From Balanoglossus misakiensis (Eukaryota; Hemichordata): 64,000 nucleotides of DNA. The translations under genes were made by a program, and so were the position numbers. The stretch is taken from contig CM082578.2 of assembly GCA_040954595.2 (NCBI GenBank), forward strand, positions 17,050,001 to 17,114,000, in the 5' to 3' direction. Positions 38,828 to 53,351 of the stretch are shown piece by piece. How positions within the stretch are numbered: position 1 is the stretch's first letter; every line of letters begins with the position of its first letter. Under the pieces are notes generated by a model. That model did no database searches. It worked only from the letters and a program-made list of their open reading frames with translations, and was not told where the DNA came from.

Positions 38828-41800
38828 AGGAAAATTTCTTGTCTTAAATAATTACACAAAACGGTGAGACGTTGTGTCCGGGCATTTAGCAATCCATCAA
38901 TCACACACATATGAATTGCCTGTGATATGTACCGTATATATTCTAAACACCTTAATGACTGCTGGTCAATTATAGCACGACGCTTTGCCATTAATGGACT
39001 TGGCCCCTAGGGGATTCACCTAAACCCAGAATTCCATCAGCTTTTGCTCACTATCATATAGCACTAAATTCTCGCAAGCTTTGGCAATGTCCCTAGGACA
39101 GTGTTTTTTTTCCCAGTTATCTTTGTCACAACCACAGTTGGTAACCAACAATTGTGTAATGTCTATGTTCTTGATCATAGTTGTGCTGCGCCGTTTAAGG
39201 AAACACTGTTGCCAACAAATACAGTTACTTTGCTTCGCGATACCATCTAATGAGATCACCAGATTGTCACTGTTAGTCTTTTTCAAATGTGTGACCAGAT
39301 TGTGGTTCTACAATTACATATATCTGACCCAGATTGTTTTGTAAAACATGAACTGTTCAAGTCTGCTCAAAGGAGTATAGCCATGCAACTGAAAATCCAA
39401 GTTCCAAGAGGTCTTATTTGAAAAAAAAAGAAGCTAAATAAGGAAGATTGTGAAAAGTGAAAGCAACGCGGTTGGAATGACATTACTGCATGGCATCTGA
39501 TGACAAGCTGTGGAAATGCTAGCAATTTAATAAACATTGACCCATGACTACAGAGCGAAGTAATTGATTCTAAATGGTTGATGGACTTGGAAAACCGTTT
39601 AGTTGCGACTTCTGATAACTGAATGCCATTAGTTTTGCAATATTTCCTCACACATCAACCATTTTCATTATCAGTCCAGAACCATTATATGCCTCAGCAA
39701 ATTTTGTTAAAGTCACTACAATGCCAATCCACATGTACACATTACATGTGTATTTAATGAGACAGCTTAAATATGTCCAACACCGCCAGTTATGTGTGCT
39801 TTATCCGTTTATTGCTAGAAAGCTTGGAGGTATGACTGAATTTGCCACTACTGATCACTATTGATCAATCATGCAAAACATTTATAGAGACCTTGGAAAA
39901 TTGATACAGCCATCAGCAATTGTGTCTATAAAAAATCTATGGAGTCAAGCAAAGACTTTGACGGAGTCAGATTACATGTAAACATCTTTGTTTTGCAACG
40001 AGAGGTTGCCCGTTAAAGACTTCTATTAGCAAATTGTAGTACAGACCAATTATGGAACATTGAGCTCAAGAACAGCTAATCAATCACACGCTGACATATG
40101 ACAATTTCTCTCTTGCTGAGAGGGTTCACAGTTCCACGTTCTGGCATTAGTAATTATTAAATTTCAGCCTTCGTCAATTTCTACAAATTTCGTCTCATAA
40201 ACCCTGAAAATGAGCTGAAATGAGGGTTTCAATCTGAATGCCATACTGCGTAGAAACGTAATTGCTAAGTGCTAAATTTGAATTGGGGAAATTAGTTTAA
40301 AGTGCAGCAGTCAAAAGGCCAGTGTAGTTTGGTCAAATTCATCGTAATCACACAGCTTTGCTATATGGTCTACTTTTAAACAAAATCGTTAAATATGCAA
40401 ACGTGTTATTAATCTTCAAGCCCAGCAGAATTTCAAGGATTAATGCACCTAGAGGATTGGCTTAGTTAATGTACATGTATGGCTTAGTGAGCAAAGATGG
40501 GTAAAAAAAGGAAGCTTATACTGGTTTGTTAATATTTTTTGCTTGGAGCTCGAAGGGGTAACATGCACACTTTCCAAAATGGCTCTTATCAGAAATTAGA
40601 CCGAACAAAATCTATTAAATTGCCTAGGTGTGTTTGAAATATATTTCAATTATTTATTCCATAACACGGTAAAGAATAAGATTTGTGTGTTTTGGATATT
40701 TCGATACCCTGCAAAGACAGACTACTTGCTCGAAACCATCCCTTTTAGCCTAAGGGTAGGGGGCTTGCCACCTTTTCATATGATTGGTGAAGTCAGTAAT
40801 CTAGGCTCCTCTAACATGCTCGCCAGTCCCCTGAAGGTAATTATTCGTAATCATACAGTCGATAGGATAGTGAACAACTTCGAAACCAATGATGATTGGA
40901 CAATAAATATTAGTTCCGAGATTAGGATCATGTGCGTGAAGATAAGAGCGGGGGATGAGAAGTATTGAACTGGAGTTCAATCACACTTTAATCAGCTTTC
41001 AATATGCAAGCTGCGTAAAATTCTTCAATCCACTTTACCAATCTTAACATTCAAAAGACCAATTCTAAGACAAGTTTAATATCAGTGATACTTACATATA
41101 CAGCATAAGGAAATATCATAGCACATATTTTATTTTTGACAGCATATTATTGAACGTGCCTTCATCATTTCATATTGTGTGAAGGTGATAAAATGGGTTA
41201 TATGAAATGATCACATGCATGTCGACTGCATAACAGGATTCCACAATCCAAACGTTCATAAAATTGGCCATTAATTATCAATCAGCTTACACAGACTCAA
41301 CTGATTGCACTTTTCATCGGAAAAAAAAACACTACATCATTTGATGTGTACTTGCTTGAAGAACTACACTTAAATCATGGATGTTTACTAATAGTTCATT
41401 CGCACCTGGCGGTTGCCAGTTGACATATGTAGTCAGTGCACAATCTTGCAAGGTTAATGACCTGCAAGACGTGCCACATCTTATAAATAAACTAAACACC
41501 AAGGGTGCAATTGCTTTCTTGATTCACTGGCCTTTTTGTGCAAGCAAAGTTCAACCAGAAAGAGATTACGTTTATGCATCCGGTATATTTGCCACAGGGA
41601 CAAACATGATTGGACTGAGTAATCTTCAAAAACCTCAACAGATGTGCAGGCAGTCCTTATCAACGGGTATTCTGCTACGATAATTCTTTTTTTCTGAAGA
41701 GTTTTAGGCGTTGACATTCTGTTAATTGGTATGGCATGTCCAAATTCTCCATAAAAGTTATCATAGTCGCTTCAACATAAAAAATTTAACACAAAAAAGT

Positions 41801-41840
41801 TGTCGTAACTTAATCAGTGTACTTTACTGTTCTCGTCCTT

Positions 41841-41857
41841 ATCATCATCATCATCAT
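41841..41857. repeat. (ATC)n trinucleotide repeat
   Basis: Five to six ATC units. Confidence 0.85.
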
Positions 41858-43611
41858 GACAAAGCTAACTAAACTTTTAAAATAACAAACAATAAAGAAC
41901 AATAAAAAAATATTTCTGTGATATTGCATTGTTTAGGATTAAAAAGGTATTTTGTAAGAGGTAAGAGTGTGATATTTGTAAATTGCAGCTAGTATGCAAT
42001 AGACAGGTTCATCAAACCTAAGTTTCATTATGAAGTCAACTCATTGAGTTGTGATGGGCGTGATTTTAGTCTCTGTGGCATTCGAACAAAAAATGTTAAG
42101 GTCATACGTGAATTGAAATTCGATTGGCTATACCTGATGCCATTAACGTCTGTACGTGCATTTTTATGGTGACTCTGTCAAGATTAGAAAGAGCAGCCAA
42201 AGGTCACATGTTAACGTAGCGACTCCCTTTAGTTAAGGTTTTAAAACACTTAAACACAAGCTGTGTCTGCTCCAATGGCGCGGAGTGTCCATTGACTGGT
42301 TCTATGACTGGTTCCATACAGCCAAAAGTGTGCGCACGTCTTAACTTTGCGACTGGCCATCGATGCTGGCATATCAGACAGTCTGAACAAAATCCAGACA
42401 CTCTACGGTAGGTCAGATGACAACATTGGATCTTCCGAAACCGGATTACTGAAGGGTTATCCTAATTCAATTCTTTTTCCCGGAAAACAGATGTACAGGA
42501 AGTACTCCTGCATATTTTGTATAGACTCATAGACTCATGACGAGGTGCAATCATAATGGCCTTTAAATTAAGTCAAGTGTGACATCTCCGGAGGCACTAT
42601 CCTTCACAACTTATAGCGATGACCCTGATCATTTTCCGAAATGTGTGTGTGAATAGCAAACATATTGAACGTTTGTTCTCTATCAAGTTATCAAATTACA
42701 TGAATCTGATCGTCTATTTACTTTCACAATCTGGCACGGAGCTTGTGATATTGCTACGTGTTGTACACCTGACTCTCATAATTGAAGTCAAACGCGCTAT
42801 TTGTCATTCGATTCCACAGTGATGAATTGCCCAAAGTGTATTTGACTAAATAATCCCCTTGTTTATTCCAAAGATATCGATTACCACAAGCTACCTTGAT
42901 GATGTTTAAGGTTACAAAGTGGGAATATTAAAAATCTTTTCAAAACCAACAGAGTCTTCCCTTGACAATGCCGGATCGCAGTTTGATATCCTATAAACTG
43001 ACACTGCTAGAAATGTGCAAAAGTAGTCCTATTTAAACTCATCTTTGCAAATTATTGTTCTTTAAAGTTCAAAACCTGTAAGAGACATCAGTTTGAGCAT
43101 GGTCTGTGGTTTAAAGTAAAGCGTGAAAATTATTACACATACTATTGATAAGTTGTCATTACATCGCCAGCGAGTACTCCTGCATGTTAGCTCTACCGTA
43201 TATGATCACAGTCACTCGACACATGGAGTGACAATGATATAATCTACACATTTTCACGCGAAGCTAGTGAGTGAAATCCCTGAAAGCGTTGAAGCTATAA
43301 TCATTTATTGGGGCTCTAGACCCTAAAGGAAACATAGTCAACTGTACTTGCACCACCACTAATTGGCTAGGAAACCCTGATTGCAACATTCGGGGCATAA
43401 TAACCGAACATTTCAGTTGTTAGCAGATTGTGAGTAAAAATGTCTTCATTCAACTGGTTTACGTGAATATAAATATAACCGATGTTATACTGGGAAGCAA
43501 CTTATGAACAGAAATATGTAAGTTGGAAAAACTTATAAAAGTCATCGCAATTCTTCTCACGTCTGCCTGATATCGATTCTCGCAGCATAATACTGATGGC
43601 AATCGATTTAG

Positions 43612-43648
43612 TCTTAAGGTACCGAAATAGTCTTTAGGTACCTTAAGA
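43612..43648. repeat. short perfect inverted repeat (12-bp arms)
   Basis: TCTTAAGGTACC at 43612-43623 and its exact complement at 43637-43648 are separated by a 13-base loop. Could form a hairpin; no gene context. Confidence 0.6.
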
Positions 43649-45383
43649 TAATCAAGGTGGCCTTTGGACTGCAATTTTATGTCACGTCCGCTTGTTGGGT
43701 AAATGTTCAAATTAGTTTTAATGTCGGTTAATATTAAATGATATAGTAAACAACGATAGTGTATGAATATTTTAATATTTAGCCTTATGATACAGTAGAA
43801 GAGAAATGCCGTCAATTGCCCTGAAGGACGACTGCCTAAGTGGGACATGCTAACCTGGACGGGGTGATTTAATATCACCTTTCCTGCAGAAATGATAAAC
43901 TGCTTCTTGCTTGGCGAGATTCATTAGTCAACAGCTGACTGCAGGGTCTATTGTATAGACTTGCCCCGAGTCTACGGGCTTAATTATGTCCTAACAAATT
44001 AAATGTACTCATTTCAGAAGAGTTTGTTCCGAGTCTCTATAATGTGTGGAGTGACCACGTCAGTTTTGGTGGGCAATATCAGAAATCATCATGTTTTCAG
44101 AGGGGTCCTTGACAACATATGAAGGCAGCCTAATGCCATAACGTCAATATACATGTAACAAGCGATACAAGCGACAAATTTCTTTCTGTGACTGCACTAT
44201 CATCCATAATTCATCCAACACGACCACTGAACATTATTTAAATGTATCTATGGAAAGAATTAAGTGGAATAAAAGTTCCGCCAATTGGATCAGTATATAG
44301 CATCACACGTCAGTACAAACATTATGACAGGCATTTATTTTTCATGCAGCTGACGAAAATAGAAAGGGCTCCGCTTCTCGACTATTACTGCAGGTTGCTT
44401 GAACACTCAGGGGAAATCTAGTTTCTACAGTTCTGCAATATAAAAATGACAACAGCCAATTTCAATAATTGTAAGGAATGAGCGATTACCGTCAAAGTGA
44501 TCAAAGTGGACATTTTCGTGCAATAAACAACTCAAACGACACAGGCGCTTGGAGCAGTGGATGCCGGATGTCATGCCACTCCTATAAGACAAGCTGAAAT
44601 GTTTGAAACTGGCTGCGTTATCAGAATCTGGCATCTCAACACTTAGGCTCTAAAGCCTAGATATTCAAATCAATGACTTTTATTCTCCAATTATACCATT
44701 TTCAAGCGACACCGGTTGTAAGCCTTGACGTCAGAGACTTGGTGGAACTATCCACACACACACGTTATGACTTCATAAAAAACATTAACGACAGAATTCG
44801 CACAATGTATTCAAAGAGCGGGCGGTTGACGTTTATTGATGTGGTAGGGCAAAAGAGATGGCCTCTGCTTAATGAGTAAAGCCTACCCGAAAACGTTAAT
44901 GTGACATTTAATCTGTTGCTACCCTGAAGTGGAGATCGAATATTGCTTTGCGCATTTTGCCTGGGTTTACGTTTCTAGCAGCTTTGACATACATAACAAA
45001 ATTCATGAATGTTTAGTACACAAGCGTTTACGCCGGTTGAAACATATCGCTGTACCCTGGATGCGATTACATATTCCACTGAGCGACCTACTCCAATGCT
45101 GCAATATACTAAATTATTCAACAATGTTCGTCCAACGGTAACAGTAAATGGCATCAGTTCAATACATAGATATCGATTCATAAAGGGACAGAATTGCCCA
45201 CTTTTCAATTTATTTTGGTTATTACGGACCGGTACTTTCTTTTGATATGTTTTATATTGTCCTGTTCACCGAAATATCCTTTCTATATTCAACTCATAGT
45301 CTATACAGGGACATAACACTTCAGTACCTACATCACTTTATTTGTGGTCAATACTAAAATTGCATGAAAGTAGTATTCAGACG

Positions 45384-45411
45384 GGCAGGCAGGCAGACAG
45401 ATAGATAGATA
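45384..45411. repeat. GGCA/GACA/GATA microsatellite
   Basis: Graded tetranucleotide run GGCA to GACA to GATA, like the array at 27768 but shorter. Confidence 0.85.
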
Positions 45412-46513
45412 ACTTGACTGAACCTTAATAAGTAATCATTGTGTGAATATTCATTTATTCTTACTTCTCTACGCAACCACAGATAAAGGTACATTAGTGC
45501 TTATGCTTGGCAGTTGCTAATCTCGCCAGAGACATGCGAGACTGATTGGCGCTCTGTGCCACGGAGCCACGACGATTACGGCGCGCTGTGTCTCCGAGAA
45601 GCGTGTCTTATGCAATTAAAGTTTCCAAATGGCCTTCTTACATCCATTCGATCTACCACTTAGTACTTATCCACATATGTATTCTTGCACATGATTATCT
45701 AGTTTCCATCTCAGATTAGGATGTTGACTTTTACTGTACTGGTTACACTGCTTCAGAATTAACTGCATGTAGTTTTTTTTCAAACATAACATCGTTAATA
45801 TTTTAAACTGACTGTCAGTCCTATCAATTCGGCCAATGTTCACAGTAATGAGTCCATGAAATACAGGTATTATGCCTTGTGCAGTTTCAATGTTTAACAT
45901 AAACATTATGCAAGGTATTAAAATTATACTTCCTTTTCAAGATCTAAAAGGGGTTTCGGATTGAAATTGTTTGAAAACTCACCCAACAAAACCCCCAATA
46001 ATTGTAAAAATTTCGATGTATGCAAATAAGCAAGCCGATGATCCTAGCTGATGGGTTTAGATTGGCATTGAACCTTGTTTGTCAGTAATATGGTCTGCTT
46101 TGCTTGAACGGCAATGAATAATTAATGTAAACGCAAACAAACAGACCTTGACGCAGATCTTCAGAGAACCAACGTGTTGATTTGAAGTCAATGCACGTGC
46201 CAAGATGACATTAAGAGTGGTGCGTTCACCCCGGTTAAAGTTGGCTGCCGTTCTGTCTTGGCCCCTCAACCTCCTCTTACTTACGCGCAACAAAGTCTAT
46301 AGCTTTCATAATAGGCAACCTTTTCGATGAACTTTCTGCCCTGCAATATTAAAAGGTTACTCTGTAATCGCACAAACACATTATGCCTTTAATTTGAGTA
46401 AACAGTATTTGCTGCTGAGTATAGATGATATGCATTTCAATCTCTAGAAGATGTTTTTGGTCACAAAAACAACTTGAAATTGGCCGTCAACTCTGTGTTA
46501 GTCTCTCCCCCAC

Positions 46514-46556
46514 CCTCTCTCTCTTTCTGTCTCTCTCTCTCTCTCTCTCTGTCTCC
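46514..46556. repeat. (CT)n microsatellite
   Basis: Interrupted CT dinucleotide run; the overlapping Ser/Leu-rich open frames are artefacts. Confidence 0.95.
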
Positions 46557-49500
46557 TGTCAGTATGGCTTCCATCCCAAGACATGTTACAAGAAAACTTC
46601 ATCGTTTAAGTAGCGTGAAATCTAACGTAATGATTCTGTCACTTAACTTGAAGTGGTAATTGCAGATTCTGAACCTTAATTAGGTGGGGTTTTTCAGTAG
46701 AGACCTTGATTGTATGATTGACAGACACACGTGCATGGCGTGAGAATACACAATGGAGACCAATGCGCAAAGAACACAAACAGAACAGGCTTCTCATCTA
46801 GTCAGGAAACACAGGCAGATGTCACTTGTGTAAGGCACTATTGCCATCATAAAAAAACTAAACAGCTGTAAGGAGTCGTCTGTAATTATGTCGTAATGAC
46901 GTAACACAAATTATATGATTTACGATTACCGGCTAAAGCGACTTCCTGGCTCTTACACCGAAAGTGAGTAATGTAAGTGCAAAAAGATTGCTAGAATCTG
47001 ATAGACTCCAAAGTGAAGCAATTGAGTCAGGGTTTCCATGCCAATCATTGGCAACGTCGCCATACGCAAGGTCTACTCAGCTTTGCCGCAAGAATTACAA
47101 ATCACCATCATCTAGACTCACCGCAACAAGTCATCCTGTTAGACTGCGCATCTCTGGGGCTGGTCAATTATAACAGTAGAATTATCAAAGAACCGTTGTA
47201 CCAATTAACCAATGCATAATCCAGCGACTCATTGCTTTGGCATTTTATAATATCCATATTTTGTGATATAGCGCTACAAGATTACAAGCTATCGTCTTGC
47301 AGTTTTTGTTAGTGTTGTTCATAGATTCAGACATTATCTGATAAAGGACTGTGAAAAAACCCTCAAAAGCATGTTTTTTTCTGAATGTGCAAAATATATA
47401 TGTATGTAAGTGTTTATGTAAATGAGATTGCGCACTCTTGCATTTGAGATTGTGACAAGTCTCCTTGATTGCGACACTTTTTTTTAAAAAGTGGCAATTA
47501 TTTCTGTCACTTTTATGTTCATGTGTTGTCACTCAAAAACCGACAAAACGACGTTAAGGATGGACAACAGGCCATTGTATAAAACGGATTTCTGTTCCGA
47601 ACAAAATCCCTAGTTCGAAACACTCTGTGTGATTGAAAACGTGATCAGACATATATCTCATTCAGAAAATACTCATCAATGAACTCAGGGATAAGTGATC
47701 AATGTGGGATCCGTGGTTCATTTTTCTGAGGATCAGCACCAACATCAAAGAAAAAGCGATCAATTTATGGACTCTCTGATTTCGTTGAATTTTCGGTTTA
47801 ATGATTTTATCAAATTAATTTTCTAAGATACGCAAAGCCCAGTAAAGCGTAATCACCACATAGCATCCATTTTCCACAGTTAATCAGCCCAAGTTATTCA
47901 TATGTCACAAATTTCTGGTCTAATTTGCACACACTACAGAAGCAAGATTACAAAGCATTGTAGAGTAATCTCACTGTGCCATGCGCCATTTGTGCTTGAT
48001 TTTTGAAGTACGTGGATATAGAGTAATAGATATAGAGGAAAGGAAATTGCATCTGGTTTGCCAGTACATGGTAAAATGTTTAAAAAAAATTGTATATTTT
48101 GTTTCCTAAATCCACAAACCCATTTGCCATATTGTGTATATTACAGTGAGTGTAGAGCCAGGATTTGCCTTCTAAAATTTGCATTACTGAAATTGAAGCT
48201 AGGTCTGAGTGATACTCGAACCCAACATCACCCTCGGCATCAAATAGCTTAGCAAATGGAGTCAACACTCATCAACCTCTTTGCGCTCAGTGTAACCATT
48301 TGCTGATGGCGCACTCTTTCCAGAATGGGGTGAGCTACGACTTGAAAGGAGTCTCCGCCAAATACCGATTTCTGATATCAGTTCAAAGTTGGCCATTTAT
48401 TCACAAACGACTATGAGCATTCACACCGGGACCATTAAAATGTTTCTGATCAAACACTGGCACTCATGTGTGACAAGGCGTCTCAAAGGATTAATCCTTT
48501 AAATTAAGTTTACAAAAGACAAATAGTGTCTCTGAAATGTTTCTAGTTTTACCCAGTGTGAACCTGGTATAGTTTACATAGCCATGCACGCGTGTGCAGA
48601 AACAAACAGCAATGTATTGACGACCTTCGGGTTCTCCCAGATTATTTCGCTGTCAGTAATTAAAACAGAGGATAGGGAAGCCACATTAATGTAGTTTTCT
48701 TAACTCAATGAAAGGTTTGGTGTATTGTTTTTCTGTTCCAAGGAAAACCGTGATCAACATCCCCGGTGAATAATAATCAAATGTGACATCTCCTTACACT
48801 CTGTATACGAGGAAAACGGAATAGATTCCGCAACCATTCACGTACATGTAGTAATATTGACTAAACGTTCGTACAATTTATATATCATGGCTATCGGTAG
48901 TCATTTGTTATTTTCGTCGCCAATTACTTTACCTCGTCCAGTCTATCAATGTTCATGTAATCCTAGACACGTGCATGGCAAACGGTGTCCAGATAGTTTT
49001 CTGATGTTGGCCTCTGCCACAACTCGGATTCAGTGACAAGCATTCAGCCAAGAAATAGTTGTTAAAAATTCAACATGCTTGTCCGCTGGCTCTGACTTTT
49101 GATGATTTGTCTCGCGCTACATGACTGCACTTGACAATGACAGACAGTTGTCAGAAATGAATTGGAGATCCGTATTCTATGAGAAGTTGAAACAAAGTGT
49201 ACCGCAATAGCGTCTCAAATTATTCAGCTTGCTTAACTATGGATAACCATGAACGCACCCCTTTATTTGGTCTAACGCGCTTCTGCCGTTGACGTAATGG
49301 CAGTTCACTATTAACGAATTGTTATTACACATGGGGTGCCAGAGTTAGAAATCGCTTCATTGCAATCATTGAACCATCGTGTTTTGGTGGGGATGACTAC
49401 CAGAAATTAATATTCTTCACCAACAATAAGACCCAGTTATTGGTGGAATAAATCTTCAAACAACTAAGAGGACCAAATGTTAACAGACTGAGTGGATATT

Positions 49501-52215
49501 CAGCATATAAATTGGATCACAGGTCGACAAATCAAGAGGAGCTCCAATTAGGTCATATTTCAAAGGCTCTTTGGCGTTAAGTAAATGCGACGATGCAATA
49601 ATCTTCTCGTCAACTAGTGAAAGGGAGTGATTAGAAAATTATTATTTCTCTGTATTAGCATTCCACTCGCATCTGCAATGGTTGCTTGTATGTGGATCCT
49701 GCGAAGAAAGTGGACGCTAAAATACATGTACACCCCTTATGTGGGTTCTGAATGCAGAGAGTGTCATTGCACGATGTCACTTGTGACTGATTACTTGGTC
49801 GTATATCCATCCGCACCAGCCGCTATGCGAGATACGTCAGTATGAATTGCTTCTACGTAAAATACGTGGCACATGAGATAACCGTTTATACGATGGCCAT
49901 GGCCAGCAGTGGCCAATCTATCTGGGGAGCACAGGTGCTTCAGAGTGCTTTCTCTTAACAAGCAGCAAATCCGACTGCAAGTCATTAGTACCAGGGGTTG
50001 CTTCTTAAATCGACATTTGTCTCTCAGTTGGCAGCTGGTCTTCCATGACACGATTGAAAATTAATAAAAAAACGAACGGGGGGAGTATTGTGGTCCACTA
50101 CATGTCTCCTACATGTGTGTGTTGCAAAGATTGATAAACACGATGCGGGATTTCTCGGCATGAACACCTTTAATTGAATAGAGCTATATGTCCTACATTA
50201 ACAGGGTGTATGGTCTGGGTATAGAGTGACACACAACTGCTCAAGTTGCTGTCGGTGTCGACCAAGGGGTCACAAGAGGTCACTGTGATTACTCGCTCGA
50301 AAGAACTTCTACATAACTGATAAAATGAATGTGGTGGGAATTACGACACAAACACAAATGAGACGGCAAATCAGTATTTGTCCGGCGTAAAATGAATGTA
50401 CAAAATGCCCATGCATTCTGCTAAGCCAGTGTCATTTCACACCCAAATTAAAGTGCAACTATTTTATCTATATGGTAAAATGTCTGACTTGTTTGCTGGT
50501 GAATTTAATCAATCTGCGTGCGTGTAAATACTGAACTTACGTACACATTCTTCAAAATCGGAAGCTGGGCAATATACAATCAAACAAAGCTGTCAATTGC
50601 ACGGAATATGGTAATTTAATGGTTGTCGATGCCAGCTAACTGTCCGTGCAAATTGCTCCGATTAGAATAATGTTTTAGAGATCAGGTGTTCAGAACTTCG
50701 ATGTGCATTTATATATAACAGTATCGTGGTGAAAATGTTCCCATTTCTAACAAATGTAATGAAATGCGTCATTTAATAAGTACTTAGCGCTATAAAATGG
50801 AAATGACCAGAACCAAAACTTGAAACAATCTAGGTACAGACCTGTTCACATGCTTCAATGACAGTGTCATCGACAGTGGCTATGCGCAGACTTAAATGCA
50901 ACCATTTGAGGTTTGGTTCTATCTTCCTTTCTGCCCGTCTGATAACACTGACATCAGTAATTGTTTGAATTTGACGGATGAAAATCATGTTCTAAAAATA
51001 AGCGAATTTAACGCTAGAATGCCATCCCGGATTCAATAGAAACACATGTTCACATTATTCTCATAATGCCATAATCATCATCATTATAAGTTGTCAACAA
51101 AGTGGTCAATTATATTTAAAATTCGCAATTTTGTTGCCAACCTCAATAAATACACGAGACTCTAACTCACATAGAGCCTACCTCTGTTTCAATTCAGAGA
51201 TGAATTGGCTGGGTAGATGAACAAATATTCACATTTTTTTCAAAGTCATTGAGTTGCAAATTCAAAAGAAACGCTTCCACGTTGACCCTCACTCAACATG
51301 CAGCGATGGTACATGTATTGTCACAAAGCGGCAATAGTTCACAGTATAGCTTTCGAGTATCAAATGTCACCATAAAGCAAATCGAAAGGCCGGTATCTAA
51401 ATCTGTTTAAGCATATGGCAACAAATAGCATGTGTCACTTATATTGTTTAAAACTGAGGACTGTTTTCATGTACTTTTCTGGACCATATTGTTTAAATAT
51501 ATCTGAAAAACGCTCCAATTGTCTCTACATCTACGCAACATGTCCGCATCCCCTATATAAACATGGACCTTTGTTCACCGGCGAAATCGTACCCTTGTAA
51601 CCATGTAGCCCTACATATCTGAAATTCTCAGCAATGATAAACCTGTCAGATCGGTAGGTTAAACAAAGTGACGTCATTGTGGATTCAGGAGGGCAATTTT
51701 GTTTTCAAATTTGTGTTCTGTCAAAGCGTCTTCTGTAAAGCACACCACTTTTCCCCTTTGGCTCTCACCGTGAAATAATTACAGATTGACTATGTTAGAA
51801 ATGTACGAAATGTAAGTGGCATGTTTCATATTAATCAGTTATCTTCTAAGTTCTTCGCTTATGGCGTGTCTGTAGAAGTCAACTGACCACTTGATAAGGT
51901 TCCTTCAGCCAAATGTGGTCGGTCACTCTTCGATGAGAACAGAATTATCACTCCCTGGTGATTTGGTGTTCGATTCTTTGACTATATTGACGTATAGCAG
52001 GAACACAGTACAGTACAAACTGAATCTGGGGCACTTGTTGTGCTGTCTCCCCACTTAATATACTGGTAGCCATCTGACTTTCTGACCATTTCTTTTGAAA
52101 GTAATTTACAACTGAAGGAAGTGATAATGTTGCACACGATACAGAATGCTGTTCAGTGTTCCTGCCCTGGCCAGACGGTGGGATGTACTACAGTTGTAGT
52201 AAAACATTCCTGTTC

Positions 52216-53351
52216 TCATATACTCATGTTTTTCAGTATGAGTTCTCGTCGTTTCATGTCATCGGGGTCGATAATGACGTTTGTGGTCAGTGTATTGCTG
52301 TTTGACGATGACCTGCGGGCACTTGTGTAATCGTGGCCGGAGGTCGGTCGGCAGCTGATCAGGGCTTCTACGAACGCCCGTCGACAGCGAGCGCTGGTGC
52401 AGGTGTAGATCAATGGGTTGATGGACGAATTGACGAGCAGGAGCCACCGACTCAGAGCGTACATGCACACCGTGAATTTGCCACCATGGAAGATGCCCGT
52501 GGTTGTGTAGATCATGTGGAACAGGTACTTGTAGCAAGCCGGTAACATGCACACGAAAAACACAACCGATATAGCAATGCAAGTGACCAACACCTGCCTC
52601 TCGTCGGATTTTCTGGGGTTCTTTCGGTCTTTGCGTAGTTTCTTCACGGAATGCCTGAAATTCTTCACCGTCATGTAATACATGCTCGCCACCGTCAGCA
52701 TCGAAGCCAAGAAAATGAACATGTACATCACGTTGACAGCATAACCGGCATGTGCGGCCCTCTCCTTGTCGGACTTGGTGAGGGAACACTGGATTACTTT
52801 CGGGACGGCGCAGAGTGCACCCAGCAGCCACGTGCAGAAGATCAAAGTACCCACACGACCGCGAGTGTTGAAAATGCGTGCCTTGAGTGGATTGCAAATA
52901 CCCAGATATCTCTCTATGCTGACGATCGTTATCATCCAGATGGAGACAAAAAGTAACATAGTGTGCAGGAAGTTTATAAGGCAGTTGACTGTTGCATTAA
53001 TCAAGTATCCATATCCAAGAAGGTGAATTGAGTAAGACAACAAGACTGTAAACAGCAATAACATGTCGGACACGGCCAAGTTCACCAGGTATCCGTTGGT
53101 CAGAGTCCTCATATACCTGACTCGGCAGAAAACAAAGACGAACGACGAGTTCAAAAGCAAACCAATTACACAGATAACGATTCCTCCAACAACATAAGGG
53201 TGGCCAGTGACACCACACGTGAAGTTCATCCAGGATTCACCAGCGCCAGAGCTGGTGTCATTGTTTTGGGTGTGTTGGATGCTCGCGTTGGAGTGGTTGC
53301 CCATTGTAGCCATGGTAACATTGGCATCCATGTCAAATCTGCTGTGGTGAC
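52216..53351 (-). CDS. minus-strand GPCR, 7TM exon
   Basis: The acceptor is CACTTTTTCCCAG|GT at 53352/53351, an excellent pyrimidine-rich 3' splice site, so the open-frame extension beyond 53351 is intron. An internal Met at 53331 (MDANVT) aligns with MSANVS of the paralogue and would be the start if exon 1 were untranslated (371 residues). Coding DNA here is visibly richer in G and C than its surroundings. Stop at 52216. Confidence 0.93.

Larger units (their letters stand above)
36275..52215. other. intergenic region between the convergent GPCR genes
   Basis: About 16 kb expected to contain both receptors' 3' UTRs at its ends. Candidate poly(A) signals for the plus-strand gene are ATTAAA at 36638 and AATAAA at 37044. 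Otherwise I see only simple repeats (C24 at 38804, ATC repeat at 41841, GGCA/GATA at 45384, CT repeat at 46514), a short perfect hairpin (43612-43648) and a 16-bp palindrome at 36719. No further GPCR fragment was found by looking for ERY or NPLIY contexts. Confidence 0.6.

Noticed and set aside
41381-41683. 100-codon plus-strand open frame
   Set aside because: Reads like an ordinary protein sequence in places but has no recognisable family and no good flanking splice sites.
43459-43878. 139-codon minus-strand open frame
   Set aside because: Spans the 43612 hairpin, no domain, no splice or codon signal; chance length for this window.
48205-48305. Possible tRNA-derived SINE: minus-strand GGGTTCGAGTATCAC resembles a B box
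   Set aside because: The T-arm stem does not pair, no A box lies upstream at a normal distance, and no tail or target duplication is evident.
52259-53026. Open frames overlapping the minus-strand GPCR on both strands (212, 101, 86, 70 codons)
   Set aside because: They are shadows of the real coding frame in GC-rich coding DNA, low-complexity or His/Arg-rich and without domains.
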